This document shows, one piece after another, positions 34,422 through 43,513 of a stretch of DNA of 64,000 nucleotides. The translations under genes were made by a program, and so were the position numbers. The notes beneath the pieces were generated by a model. That model worked only from the letters and a program-made list of their open reading frames with translations, did no database searches and was not told the DNA's origin. Location of the stretch: assembly GCA_046291695.1 (NCBI GenBank), contig JBKBSO010000008.1:62001-126000 (forward strand), given 5' to 3'. Within the stretch, counting starts at the first letter, position 1; every line of letters starts with the position of its first letter. Source of the stretch: PNNG01 sp046291695 (GTDB lineage: Bacteria > Bacteroidota > Bacteroidia > UBA7662).

Positions 34422-36365
34422 TTAAACGGGTTGAATCTGGCGATTTATTTCCAGCTTCAGGTAATCGAGCATGCCTTCGGGCGACATCAGGCCTATATCG
34501 CCTTCGCCGTGCTTACGCACCGAAACCACACTGTCAGTTACCTCTTTTTCGCCTATAATAAGCATGTAGGGCGTTTTTTGAACTTCCGCATCGCGAATTT
34601 TCCGTCCTATCTTTTCATCCCTATTATCTACGAAGCTGCGAATATCGTGATTATTTAGCAACTGAGAAATATTTTCAGCATAATCTATGAATTTTTCACT
34701 GATAGGCAATACAATTACCTGCTCCGGAGATAGCCAAAGTGGAAACTTACCACCGCAATGCTCAAGCAATACAGCCACAAATCTTTCCATCGAACCAAAA
34801 GGCGCGCGGTGTATCATCACCGGACGATACTTCTGATTATCAGAACCCGTGTACTCCAACTCAAAACGCTCAGGCAGATTATAATCTACCTGAATGGTAC
34901 CCAACTGCCACTTTCTGCCTAATGCATCGCGCACCATGAAATCGAGCTTAGGCCCATAAAATGCAGCTTCACCCAGTTCGGTTATGGTTTTAAGTCCCTT
35001 TTCCTGAGCAGCTTCAATAATGGCCGACTCTGCCTTTTCCCAAGCTTCGTCAGACCCTATATACTTGGTTTTATTATCTGGATCACGTAATGAAATCTGG
35101 GCCGTATATTCACTAAAGCCTAAGGCACTAAAAACATATAATACCAGATCGATCACTTTTTTAAACTCTTCTTTTACCTGATCGGGACGGCAGAATAAAT
35201 GGGCATCGTCTTGCGTGAAGCCACGTACCCGTGTGAGGCCGTGCAGTTCACCATGTTGCTCGTAACGATATACGGTGCCAAACTCGGCAAGGCGAACCGG
35301 CAAATCCTTGTAAGACCTCGGTTTACTCTTGTAGATTTCGCAATGGTGTGGGCAGTTCATTGGTTTAAGCAAATACTCCTCTCCTTCGTGAGGCGTGTAA
35401 ATAGGCCGGAAAGAATCCTGCCCATATTTTTCCCAATGTCCTGAAGTCTCGTAAAGCGATTTTGAACCAATATGCGGGGTAATCACCTGTTCATAACCGG
35501 CACGCTGCTGGGCCTTACGCATAAAATTTTCGAGACGCTCACGCAATTGGGCGCCTTTAGGCAACCACAATGGCAATCCCATCCCCACTTTTTCGCTAAA
35601 GGTAAACAACTCCAGTTCTTTACCTAATTTCCTGTGGTCACGCTTTTTTGCCTCTTCCAAGCGCTCTAAATGTTCCTTAAGCTCTTTGCTGTTAGGATAA
35701 CTTACCGCATATATCCGCGTGAGCTGTTTGTTCTTTTCGTTCCCCCTCCAATAAGCCCCAGCCGTGTTCAACAACTTTACTGCTTTAATCTTACTGGTAT
35801 CGGGCAGGTGTGGCCCCCTACATAAATCCGTAAAATTACCCTGTTTATAAAACGTAATGGTTCCGTCTTCGAGCCCATCAATCAATTCCAACTTGTATTC
35901 ATCTCCTTTCTCCGTGAAATAGGCAATGGCTTCAGCCTTTGATACCTCACTCCTTACATAGGCGTTTTCCTGCTTCGCCAGCTCAAGCATCTTCGCTTCA
36001 ACCTTTTCAAAATCATTAGAAGAAAAGACATGATCACCAAAATCAATGTCGTAGTAAAAACCATTTTCCACAGGCGGACCAATGCCCAGCTTGATGCCCG
36101 GATAGAGTGCTTCCAAGGCCTCGGCCAACAAATGCGCCGAAGAATGCCAAAAAGCATATTTACCTCCATCACTATCCCATTTCAGTAGGCTTAAGCGGCA
36201 TTTTTCGGGCAAAGGACGACTCAAATCCCAAACTTCTCCATTTACTTCGGCTGCCAGAACAACCCTGGCTAATCCTTCACTAATACTACGGGCCACATCA
36301 GCCGCAGTCGCTCCAACACCATAATGTCGGATGCTGCCATCGGGCAGCTGAACTTCTATTTCCAT
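34422..36365 (-). CDS. thrS: Threonyl-tRNA synthetase
   Basis: The class II synthetase charges tRNA-Thr. The 647-residue protein has an N-terminal TGS domain (1-62), the editing/second additional domain with HSSAHLLAEALEAL (about 75) and TAGAYWRGNEKNKQLTRIYA, and the catalytic core with MNCPHHCEIYKSKPRSYKDL (motif 2 region and zinc-binding residues). The C-terminal part has PVMIHRAPFGSMERFVAVLL (motif 3) and the anticodon-binding domain (about 545-647). The start lies one base after the TPR lipoprotein stop, and its stop is 18 bases before the infC start. Confidence 0.97.
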   Translation of the reverse strand: MEIEVQLPDGSIRHYGVGATAADVARSISEGLARVVLAAEVNGEVWDLSRPLPEKCRLSLLKWDSDGGKYAFWHSSAHLLAEALEALYPGIKLGIGPPVENGFYYDIDFGDHVFSSNDFEKVEAKMLELAKQENAYVRSEVSKAEAIAYFTEKGDEYKLELIDGLEDGTITFYKQGNFTDLCRGPHLPDTSKIKAVKLLNTAGAYWRGNEKNKQLTRIYAVSYPNSKELKEHLERLEEAKKRDHRKLGKELELFTFSEKVGMGLPLWLPKGAQLRERLENFMRKAQQRAGYEQVITPHIGSKSLYETSGHWEKYGQDSFRPIYTPHEGEEYLLKPMNCPHHCEIYKSKPRSYKDLPVRLAEFGTVYRYEQHGELHGLTRVRGFTQDDAHLFCRPDQVKEEFKKVIDLVLYVFSALGFSEYTAQISLRDPDNKTKYIGSDEAWEKAESAIIEAAQEKGLKTITELGEAAFYGPKLDFMVRDALGRKWQLGTIQVDYNLPERFELEYTGSDNQKYRPVMIHRAPFGSMERFVAVLLEHCGGKFPLWLSPEQVIVLPISEKFIDYAENISQLLNNHDIRSFVDNRDEKIGRKIRDAEVQKTPYMLIIGEKEVTDSVVSVRKHGEGDIGLMSPEGMLDYLKLEINRQIQPV

Positions 36366-36366
36366 G

Positions 36367-37392
36367 TTAATTAACGCGATTTAAAGCCCTAAGCGCCAGG
36401 TCAAATCCTGGCTCGAGCTTGAGTGCTGCCCGGTATTCCGAACGGGCCACTTCCAAATTACCTTTCATTTCGTAAGCCAAGCCACGATTATGGATAGCCC
36501 TGTAACTCCTGCCATCGAGCTGCAAAGCCTTCGAAAACCACTCAATGGCTTCATCATAGCGCTTTTCTAACAAGTGTACATAGCCCGTATTGTAGGTTGC
36601 ATCAAAATGATTAGGGTTAATCTCCAGTATTTGTGCGTAATCCACCAAAGCACTATCAGGAAAGCCTCCTTCTTGAACCAGCATAGCCCTAGCATAATAA
36701 GCATCTTCGTGCTGATCATCGAGTTTGAGCACATTGCTAAAATATTGCCAAGCCATATCGGGTTGAACTTCTTGTATGAGTAAGCCTAATTGCATGTAAG
36801 CTTCGATATAATCGGGATTCTGTTCAATAGCCGTCATGAATGATGAAATGGCCTTGTCAGCATTTTGCTGCTCTAAATACACCATACCCTTCCAAAAATA
36901 CCCTTCGGCATAGTTAACATCTGCTTTCAAACCATCATTGATATACTTCATGGCCGTGTTGTACAACTTATTATAAAAAGCCAACTCTCCGCGCTTTACA
37001 TGCGCCCGGGCCAAATCCGGGTTTTTGGTTGTCGCAATCAACAATACATCATCAGCCTGATCAAAAGCGCCAATTTTCATAAAAAGCTCACCGGCCGTGT
37101 AAAAATAATTCGCATTGTTGGTATCGAGCTTAAACACCGTTCGCATATCAACCAAAGCCAGCTCATATTGCTTTTGACTCATAAAATACACAGCTCGGTT
37201 GTGATGCACTTCCGGATCTTTGGGCGCACGGCGAATATGCCTGTTCAGTTCAACCAATGCTTCATCGAGCTCCGGCGCTGCCTCTCGCTGCTCCAACTCC
37301 TTTTCATTAGAATCCTGCTTATCGCTACACTGTACCAAAGTAAAAACCATTATTGGCAACAAGACCATAAACAAGCGCTTTAAATTCCCCAT
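36367..37392 (-). CDS. TPR-repeat lipoprotein
   Basis: From 37392 the protein has 341 residues and a lipoprotein signal (GNLKRLFMVLLPIMVFTLVQ, lipidated Cys22). The rest is a tandem array of about eight TPR units, for example PDYIEAYMQLGLLIQEVQPD, HFDATYNTGYVHLLEKRYDE and SYRAIHNRGLAYEMKGNLEV, with little else. TPR lipoproteins serve as scaffolds for protein complexes at the membrane; no partner is indicated. It directly precedes thrS (1 base), so a lipoprotein gene leads the thrS-infC-rpmI-rplT operon. A longer open frame upstream lacks a signal peptide start. Confidence 0.85.
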   Translation of the reverse strand: MGNLKRLFMVLLPIMVFTLVQCSDKQDSNEKELEQREAAPELDEALVELNRHIRRAPKDPEVHHNRAVYFMSQKQYELALVDMRTVFKLDTNNANYFYTAGELFMKIGAFDQADDVLLIATTKNPDLARAHVKRGELAFYNKLYNTAMKYINDGLKADVNYAEGYFWKGMVYLEQQNADKAISSFMTAIEQNPDYIEAYMQLGLLIQEVQPDMAWQYFSNVLKLDDQHEDAYYARAMLVQEGGFPDSALVDYAQILEINPNHFDATYNTGYVHLLEKRYDEAIEWFSKALQLDGRSYRAIHNRGLAYEMKGNLEVARSEYRAALKLEPGFDLALRALNRVN

Positions 37393-37481
37393 GAATTCAT
37401 CTATTTTTGACACGAAATGCAAAAATAGGCTATTCATTGAACAAGCCATCAATTAAGTGTCATCAATTCGTAGAAATTTAT

Positions 37482-38621
37482 ATGTTCAATCTCAAATTAA
37501 GTACCTTAGCCTTATTGGGCCTAACACCCTTCTTGCTAAAAGCGCAGGAACGAACTGCCCATGAAGCACCAGATGCCAATCCGGTTACCCTGCTCTATCC
37601 TAACGAAACCCTCATTAAAAATATGCGCCAGCTAAGCTTTGGCGGCGATAATGCCGAAGCATATTGGAGTTTCGACAGTAAACGCTTGGTATTTCAATCC
37701 AACTACATCGAATGGGGTGTTGAATGTGATCAAATCTTTATACTCAAAGGTATCGATGAAGTAGAAGACAGACCAAAAATGATTTCTAACGGTCTCGGAC
37801 GTACCACCTGTGCCTACTTCCTGCCAGGCGATTCCCTAATACTATACGCTTCAACACACTTGGCCGGAGAACAGTGTCCCGAAGCACCTGAACCACGAAA
37901 AGACGGCAAGTACCTTTGGCCCATCGACCCAGGCTACGATATCTTTTTTGCCGACCTCCAAGGCAATATCGTCAAGCAAATGACCAACGAACCAGGCTAT
38001 GATGCTGAAGCGACTGTTTCACCAGATGGTAAATACATCGTGTTTACTAGCACCCGCAACGGCGACCTCGACCTGTATTTGTATGAAATAGCCACCGAAA
38101 AAGTCACCCAAATTACCAACACCCTGGGCTACGACGGTGGTGCTTTCTTTTCGCCCGACAGCAAAAAAATACTCTTCCGTGCCAGTCGCCCGCAAACTTC
38201 TGAAGAAATTGCCGAATATAAAGAGCTGCTGGCCGTAGGTTTGGTAGCCCCCACCAATATGGAAATCTTTATGTGCAACCTCGATGGCACCAAAATGCAA
38301 CAAATTACCAATTTAGGACGTGCAAACTGGGCACCGTATTTTCACCCCGATGGCAAACGAATCTTATTCAGCTCAAACCACCACAGCCCGAGAGGCTTTC
38401 CTTTTAATATTTTTATGATCAATACAGACGGGACCGGATTGCAACAAATCACCTTTGACAACAGCTTCGATGCTTTCCCTATGTTCTCCCCTGACGGCAA
38501 AAAACTGGTTTTTTCGTCAAATCGCTTGAATGGTGGAACACGAGATACCAACATATTTGTAGCCGATTGGAACGAAGCCCCTTTAAAAAAGGAAAAACGT
38601 AAAAAACGAAACCAGAAGTAA
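37482..38621 (+). CDS. TolB-like propeller protein (PD40/WD40)
   Basis: The 379-residue exported protein has a signal peptide (FNLKLSTLALLGLTPFLLKA) and a single six-bladed TolB-type propeller. The repeats include ATVSPDGKYIVFTSTRNGDL, AFFSPDSKKILFRASRP, YFHPDGKRILFSSNHH and MFSPDGKKLVFSSNRLNGGT. It ends in a very basic tail (KKEKRKKRNQK). No peptidase or peptidoglycan-binding domain is attached, unlike many Bacteroidota relatives. The start at 37482 is chosen for the signal peptide. It is divergent from the TPR lipoprotein, ends with a strong terminator, and appears monocistronic. Confidence 0.85.
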   Translation: MFNLKLSTLALLGLTPFLLKAQERTAHEAPDANPVTLLYPNETLIKNMRQLSFGGDNAEAYWSFDSKRLVFQSNYIEWGVECDQIFILKGIDEVEDRPKMISNGLGRTTCAYFLPGDSLILYASTHLAGEQCPEAPEPRKDGKYLWPIDPGYDIFFADLQGNIVKQMTNEPGYDAEATVSPDGKYIVFTSTRNGDLDLYLYEIATEKVTQITNTLGYDGGAFFSPDSKKILFRASRPQTSEEIAEYKELLAVGLVAPTNMEIFMCNLDGTKMQQITNLGRANWAPYFHPDGKRILFSSNHHSPRGFPFNIFMINTDGTGLQQITFDNSFDAFPMFSPDGKKLVFSSNRLNGGTRDTNIFVADWNEAPLKKEKRKKRNQK

Positions 38622-38637
38622 ATGAACTACGATAAAA

Positions 38638-38677
38638 AGGGTCGGTTGAATCAACTTTCAACCGACCTTTTTTTTTA
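38638..38677 (+). terminator. Intrinsic terminator after the TolB-like gene
   Basis: GGTCGGTTGAA and TTCAACCGACC form an 11-base-pair stem with a loop of about seven bases, followed by nine or more T. It ends the TolB-like gene before the TonB receptor promoter. Confidence 0.9.
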
Positions 38678-38719
38678 TTCAGATTTATGTCAAATTGTTT
38701 AGAATTTTTCTAATTAAGG

Positions 38720-38750
38720 TTTGGCTATTTCCATGCAGCCATTACCTTTG
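38720..38750 (+). promoter_or_regulatory. Promoter of the TonB-dependent receptor gene
   Basis: TTTG (38720-38723), exactly 19 bases, then TACCTTTG (38743-38750) match the Bacteroidota consensus in full. The receptor start follows 28 bases later. An iron or other operator could overlap here, but no recognised one is seen. Confidence 0.75.
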
Positions 38751-38778
38751 TGCCGTTATTTATAATTGGTCTAATTTA

Positions 38779-40989
38779 ATGAAACGCATTTTAACCATAT
38801 CCATCCTGCTTATATGGCCAACTTCAAAGGCCGTTTCACAAGCCAGCCATACTAGCCAGCAAATAATAGCGATAGCCGGCGATACCCTAAAATTCGATAT
38901 GCCACAAATAGAAATAATGGCAGACAGAGAAGGCGTATTTCAACGCACACCCGGAGCCGTAAGTCTCATCAATCAAAAAGAAATTCAACTAACATCACCC
39001 TTAAGTGGAAATGAAGTCATGCGACGTGCACCAGGTGTACATGTAGTGGATGAAGAAGGTGTAGGACTGAGAACCAATATCGGTATACGAGGACTTGATC
39101 CCGACCGCTCGCGAAACGTTCTCATACTCGAAGACGGGATTCCTGTTGCCCTCAATCCGTACGGTGAACCTGAAATGTATTATACACCGGCCATCGAACG
39201 CATGGAACGGGTTGAAATACTGAAAGGAAGCGGCCAAATTATGTTCGGACCACAAACCATTGGCGGCGTAATAAATTACATCACCGCCGACCCAACCCTC
39301 GATCCAACCACGCGCATAAATTTGCGCGGCGGCATGGGCGGATTCTTTAGCGGAATGATTAGCCACAGCCAAACCCATGGCAATACCGGAGTCATGATAA
39401 ATTACTTACATAAACGCGCCGATCAAGTAGGCTATGTAGGTTTTAACATACATGATTTTAACACCAAATTTAAATTCAGAATTTCGGATAAGTCTACAAT
39501 CGGCGTGAAACTTAGTGCTTACGACGAACTTTCAAATGCCACTTATATAGGACTCACCCAAAGCATGTTTGACGCCGGTAACAACGATTTCGTCCTCATG
39601 GCGCCCGATGATAAACTGCACATACGTCGTTATGCCATTAGTGCAACACACCAATACCAACGCAATCGCAACTTCAGCATCAAGTCAACAGCTTATGCCT
39701 ACACCACCACAAGAAACTGGCAGCGACAAGACTTTGTCTTAAATGGCAGTGCCAATACCAGGCCATCGAACTTTACAGGGCAGGTATGGGGAGATAGCAG
39801 CATCGCCAACGGGGCGGTTTTTATGCGAAACAGTAATGGGCACCGTAACAGACAATTTGAAGTAGCAGGTCTTGAAACGCGCTTAAATTACCGATTCGAT
39901 ATTTTAGGGAAAGAAAATCAACTGGATGCAGGCATCCGCCTGCAACATGAACGCGCATATGAACAATTACTCTTTGGCACCAAAGCCAATGCAGGCTCCG
40001 GAAATATGATTGAAAACGAAATGCGTACCGGCCTTGCCTTTTCCGCCTTTGTCCAAAACCGAATTGATCTAGATAAGCGTTTAAGCATTACACCAGGTTT
40101 ACGTCTAGAACAATTTAATTATGAACGCGATATAAATCGCCGTCGCTTCAATAATATCGTTACCGATACCAGCATTCTTGCCGCTAGCAACCTTACCCAG
40201 CTTATTCCTGGAATAGGCGCCAACTACAACCTCAACAAAAACACCACCGTTTTTGCAGGTGTACACCGCGGCTTTGCACCACCACGTGTAAAAGATGCCA
40301 TTGATGGAGGCGGAACCGTTCAACAACTTGATGCAGAGCTGAGTTGGAACTATGAACTCGGCAGCCGCATTACGGTAGCCACTTGGTTAACAGCCGAAAT
40401 TACCGCTTTCCGCCTCGACTTCTCCAACCAAATCATACCCATCAGCCAATCATCTGACGGACTCGGTACCGGTTTAGTCAACGGTGGTCGAACACTGCAT
40501 CAAGGTATTGAGTCAGCTTTCAACCTCGATTTCGGCAAACTTTTTGGGACCAAAAACAGCCTTGTTTTCCATTGCATGGCAACCTACATCGATGCCCGCT
40601 TTGCCAACGACCGCTTTATTGCTCAGGGTAACGACACCCTCAATATTAGTGGAAATCGCACCCCTTACGCACCCAAGTGGCTGCTTACGGCAGGTCTTAG
40701 CCTGGAAGCCAAGAATGGTCTCCGTACCCGGATACTCCTAAATCATGTGGGTGAACAATTTGGCGATATCCTCAACCGCACAGAACCTACAGCCAATGGG
40801 CGTGAAGGCATTTTAGCGGCCTATACTTTGCTGGATGCAAGTATCATTTACCCATGGCGCAATAAATACAATTTTAGCCTTAGTGTAAAAAACCTCACAA
40901 ATGAACGCTATATGGCCAGCCGCAGGCCACAAGGTATTAGGGTAGGCTTACCTGCTTTTGTTCTTGCAGGTTTCGAAATCAGGATTTAA
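38779..40989 (+). CDS. TonB-dependent outer-membrane receptor, FecA-like
   Basis: The 736-residue protein has a signal peptide (KRILTISILLIWPTSKAVSQ) and a plug domain (about 45-165) with RTPGAVSLINQKEIQLTSPL, EGVGLRTNIGIRGLDPDRS and VEILKGSGQIMFGPQTIGGV. The 22-strand barrel ends YMASRRPQGIRVGLPAFVLA and the aromatic-containing strand GFEIRI. The plug is closest by eye to ferric dicitrate receptors (FecA). The N-terminal carboxypeptidase-regulatory domain typical of SusC proteins is absent, and so is a SusD partner, so iron-chelate uptake is more likely than glycan uptake. No regulatory or periplasmic binding genes are adjacent. Confidence 0.88.
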   Translation: MKRILTISILLIWPTSKAVSQASHTSQQIIAIAGDTLKFDMPQIEIMADREGVFQRTPGAVSLINQKEIQLTSPLSGNEVMRRAPGVHVVDEEGVGLRTNIGIRGLDPDRSRNVLILEDGIPVALNPYGEPEMYYTPAIERMERVEILKGSGQIMFGPQTIGGVINYITADPTLDPTTRINLRGGMGGFFSGMISHSQTHGNTGVMINYLHKRADQVGYVGFNIHDFNTKFKFRISDKSTIGVKLSAYDELSNATYIGLTQSMFDAGNNDFVLMAPDDKLHIRRYAISATHQYQRNRNFSIKSTAYAYTTTRNWQRQDFVLNGSANTRPSNFTGQVWGDSSIANGAVFMRNSNGHRNRQFEVAGLETRLNYRFDILGKENQLDAGIRLQHERAYEQLLFGTKANAGSGNMIENEMRTGLAFSAFVQNRIDLDKRLSITPGLRLEQFNYERDINRRRFNNIVTDTSILAASNLTQLIPGIGANYNLNKNTTVFAGVHRGFAPPRVKDAIDGGGTVQQLDAELSWNYELGSRITVATWLTAEITAFRLDFSNQIIPISQSSDGLGTGLVNGGRTLHQGIESAFNLDFGKLFGTKNSLVFHCMATYIDARFANDRFIAQGNDTLNISGNRTPYAPKWLLTAGLSLEAKNGLRTRILLNHVGEQFGDILNRTEPTANGREGILAAYTLLDASIIYPWRNKYNFSLSVKNLTNERYMASRRPQGIRVGLPAFVLAGFEIRI

Positions 40990-41005
40990 ACCCTACCCTT
41001 TTTAA

Positions 41006-41034
41006 AACTCCCGGCTTGTCCGGGAGTTTTTGTT
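41006..41034 (+). terminator. Intrinsic terminator after the TonB receptor
   Basis: AACTCCCGG-cttgt-CCGGGAGTTTTTG forms a strong hairpin with a T tract 17 bases after the receptor stop. Confidence 0.9.
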
Positions 41035-41078
41035 TAAAACCAAAAGCAAAAGGACTTCTGATTTGCGCCTATTTTGGA

Positions 41079-41086
41079 TACCTTTG
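41079..41086 (+). promoter_or_regulatory. Candidate -7 box for hmgA-hppD
   Basis: TACCTTTG matches TAnnTTTG and ends 17 bases before the hmgA start. A TTCTG-like sequence stands where the -33 TTTG is expected, so the upstream element is imperfect. Confidence 0.5.
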
Positions 41087-41103
41087 TATAAATCTAATCT
41101 GTC

Positions 41104-42276
41104 ATGCCCATTTACCATAAACTTGGGAAGATCCCGCACAAGCGACATATTCAGTTCCGCAAAGAAGACAACGGTTTATATTACGAGCAACTTTTTGGCA
41201 CCATTGGTTTTGATGGCATGTCAAGTTTGTTGTATCACGTCCATCGACCCACAATTATTCGGGAAATGGGCAGTAAACAGGACTTGAGGCCCGAAATTGG
41301 AGAACAGCACAATATCACTCCAAGGCGTTTACATGGCTTTAGAATTAGCCAAGAAGCCGATTTCATCCAAAGTCGCGTACCCCTCATGTTCAATAAAGAC
41401 CTGATTTTTGGACTTGCAGCACCCACCGAATCTCTACGCACCTATTTCTATAAAAATGCGGATGCCGACGAATTATTGTTCGTACACAAAGGCACCGGCA
41501 CCCTGCGCACCCAATTGGGCAATATTTCGTTCGAATACGGCGACTATCTGCTCATCCCAAGGGGAATGATTTATCAGATTGATTTCGACACAGCCGACAA
41601 CCGTTTGTTGTACGTGGAGGCTTTCAGCCCTCTTTATACCCCCAAGCGCTATCGCAATTGGTTTGGCCAGCTGTTGGAGCATTCCCCTTTTTGCGAACGC
41701 GACTACAAAATGCCACAAGAGCTAGAAACACACGATGAAAAGGGTGATTTTGTGATTAAAGTTAAGAAAGAAGGTATCTTACACAGCATTGTGTATGCCA
41801 ACCACCCTTTCGATGTAGTAGGTTGGGACGGCTACAACTTCCCTTACGGCATAAGCATTCATAATTTTGAACCCATTACCGGCCGCATCCACCAACCGCC
41901 ACCCGTACACCAAATGTTTGAGAATGCTGGCTTTGTGGTATGCAGCTTTTGTCCGCGCTTGTACGATTACCATCCGCTGTCGATTCCGGCGCCTTACAAC
42001 CACAGCAACATCGACAGCGATGAAGTACTGTATTATGTTGATGGTGATTTCATGAGCCGCAACGACATTGCCCCAGGTCACATCACCCTCCACCCTGCCG
42101 GCATTCCTCACGGACCACACCCAGGTGCTTACGAACGTAGTATTGGCAAAACCGAAACCGAAGAATTGGCCGTCATGGTCGATACTTTCAAGCCGCTCGC
42201 ACTCACCAAACAAGCCTTGGGCATCGACGATGGCAAATACTTCCGCTCTTGGATGGAACCCGATTACGAAAAATAA
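41104..42276 (+). CDS. hmgA: Homogentisate 1,2-dioxygenase
   Basis: The enzyme opens the ring of homogentisate with O2 and Fe(II), giving maleylacetoacetate in tyrosine/phenylalanine breakdown. The 390-residue cupin protein has GDYLLIPRGMIYQIDFD in the N-terminal domain and the metal site in the C-terminal domain: PYNHSNIDSDEVLYYVDG (His300 and a Glu near 307) and LHPAGIPHGPHPGAYERS (His ligand). The tail SWMEPDYEK is typical of bacterial forms. The next gene encodes the preceding enzyme of the pathway. Maleylacetoacetate isomerase and fumarylacetoacetase are not in the window. Confidence 0.95.
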   Translation: MPIYHKLGKIPHKRHIQFRKEDNGLYYEQLFGTIGFDGMSSLLYHVHRPTIIREMGSKQDLRPEIGEQHNITPRRLHGFRISQEADFIQSRVPLMFNKDLIFGLAAPTESLRTYFYKNADADELLFVHKGTGTLRTQLGNISFEYGDYLLIPRGMIYQIDFDTADNRLLYVEAFSPLYTPKRYRNWFGQLLEHSPFCERDYKMPQELETHDEKGDFVIKVKKEGILHSIVYANHPFDVVGWDGYNFPYGISIHNFEPITGRIHQPPPVHQMFENAGFVVCSFCPRLYDYHPLSIPAPYNHSNIDSDEVLYYVDGDFMSRNDIAPGHITLHPAGIPHGPHPGAYERSIGKTETEELAVMVDTFKPLALTKQALGIDDGKYFRSWMEPDYEK

Positions 42277-42290
42277 ACATATCAAAGCTT

Positions 42291-43415
42291 ATGAACATAG
42301 GAACAGCCCCCGAAGTGCGTACCGAAACCGATTTTTTACCCCTCAACGGTACCGATTACATTGAGTTTTATGTTGGCAATGCCAAACAGTCGGCCTACTA
42401 CTACCAAGCCGCTTTTGGCTATAAACTGGTAGCCTATGCCGGTCCTGAAACCGGTTTGCGCGACCGTGCCTCTTATGTATTGCAGCAAGGCAAAATCAGG
42501 CTAGTGCTCACCACTTCTTTACACCCCGATTCTGAAATCAGCGAGCATGTACGCAAACATGGCGATGGCGTAAAAGTATTGGCCTTATGGGTTGATGATG
42601 CTCGTAAATCTTTTGAAGAAACAGTAAAACGCGGTGCCAAGCCCTTTGCCGAACCCAAAGTCATGAAAGACGGGGAAGGAGAAGTGGTAGTAGCGTCAAT
42701 TCACACCTATGGAGAGACCATTCATACCTTTGTAGAACGCAAAAATTACCACGGCTTATTTTTGCCCGGCTATGGAGAACCATCTTGGACAATAGATGCT
42801 GAACCGGTTGGCTTACTGCATGTTGACCATTGCGTGGGTAATGTCGGCTGGGGCGAAATGGATCAATGGGTAAAGTTTTACGAAGATGTTATGGGCTTCA
42901 AATTATTGCTAACCTTCGATGACAAAGACATTTCAACCGAATACTCGGCCCTGATGTCGAAAGTAGTTTCAAACGGCAATGGCTATATCAAATTCCCTAT
43001 AAACGAACCAGCCAAAGGCAAGAAAAAATCGCAGATTGAGGAATACATCGACTATTACCGTGGGCCTGGCGTGCAGCATATTGCAGTAGCTACCAACGAT
43101 ATTCTACACACAGTGAGCGAACTGCGCCATCGTGGTGTGGAATTTCTGCATGTGCCCGACACCTACTACGATGATTTGCTCGACCGCGTGGGCGCTATCG
43201 ATGAAGACATCCAACCTTTACGTGATTTGAACATTTTGGTCGATCGTGATGACGAAGGATATCTGCTACAAATATTCACAAAACCAGTAGAAGATCGTCC
43301 TACCCTCTTTTACGAAATCATACAGCGTAAAGGTGCCAAGTCGTTCGGCAAAGGCAATTTCAAGGCTTTATTCGAATCGATTGAACGAGAACAAGAGCGT
43401 CGCGGCAATCTTTAA
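42291..43415 (+). CDS. hppD: 4-hydroxyphenylpyruvate dioxygenase
   Basis: HPPD converts 4-hydroxyphenylpyruvate to homogentisate, feeding the upstream gene's enzyme. The 374-residue protein has two glyoxalase-fold halves (FYVGNAKQSAYYYQAAFGYK; LHVDHCVGNVGWGEMDQWVK). The iron triad is His180 (HVDHCVGNV), His263 (PGVQHIAVATND) and Glu342 (LFYEIIQRKG). The start at 42291 lies 14 bases after hmgA; an open frame reaching back into hmgA is not needed. A terminator follows, making a two-gene tyrosine-catabolism operon. Confidence 0.96.
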   Translation: MNIGTAPEVRTETDFLPLNGTDYIEFYVGNAKQSAYYYQAAFGYKLVAYAGPETGLRDRASYVLQQGKIRLVLTTSLHPDSEISEHVRKHGDGVKVLALWVDDARKSFEETVKRGAKPFAEPKVMKDGEGEVVVASIHTYGETIHTFVERKNYHGLFLPGYGEPSWTIDAEPVGLLHVDHCVGNVGWGEMDQWVKFYEDVMGFKLLLTFDDKDISTEYSALMSKVVSNGNGYIKFPINEPAKGKKKSQIEEYIDYYRGPGVQHIAVATNDILHTVSELRHRGVEFLHVPDTYYDDLLDRVGAIDEDIQPLRDLNILVDRDDEGYLLQIFTKPVEDRPTLFYEIIQRKGAKSFGKGNFKALFESIEREQERRGNL

Positions 43416-43440
43416 ACGCATCATTTGTGAAATAATCCTA

Positions 43441-43469
43441 AAGCGGGCCTGGTGCCCGCTTTTTTTTTA
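43441..43469 (+). terminator. Intrinsic terminator after hppD
   Basis: AAGCGGGC-ctggt-GCCCGCTT is followed by seven or more T, 25 bases after the hppD stop. Confidence 0.92.
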
Positions 43470-43513
43470 AACAAAAGCGCGGTTTTTCGTATTTTACAAC
43501 AAACCTCAACATC

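Noticed and set aside
38779..40989. A SusC-type polysaccharide receptor
   Set aside because: There is no carboxypeptidase-regulatory N-terminal domain, no SusD gene beside it, and the plug is closer to FecA.
41779..42285. A 168-codon frame opposite hmgA
   Set aside because: It is antisense to the metal-binding domain of homogentisate dioxygenase and has no independent support.
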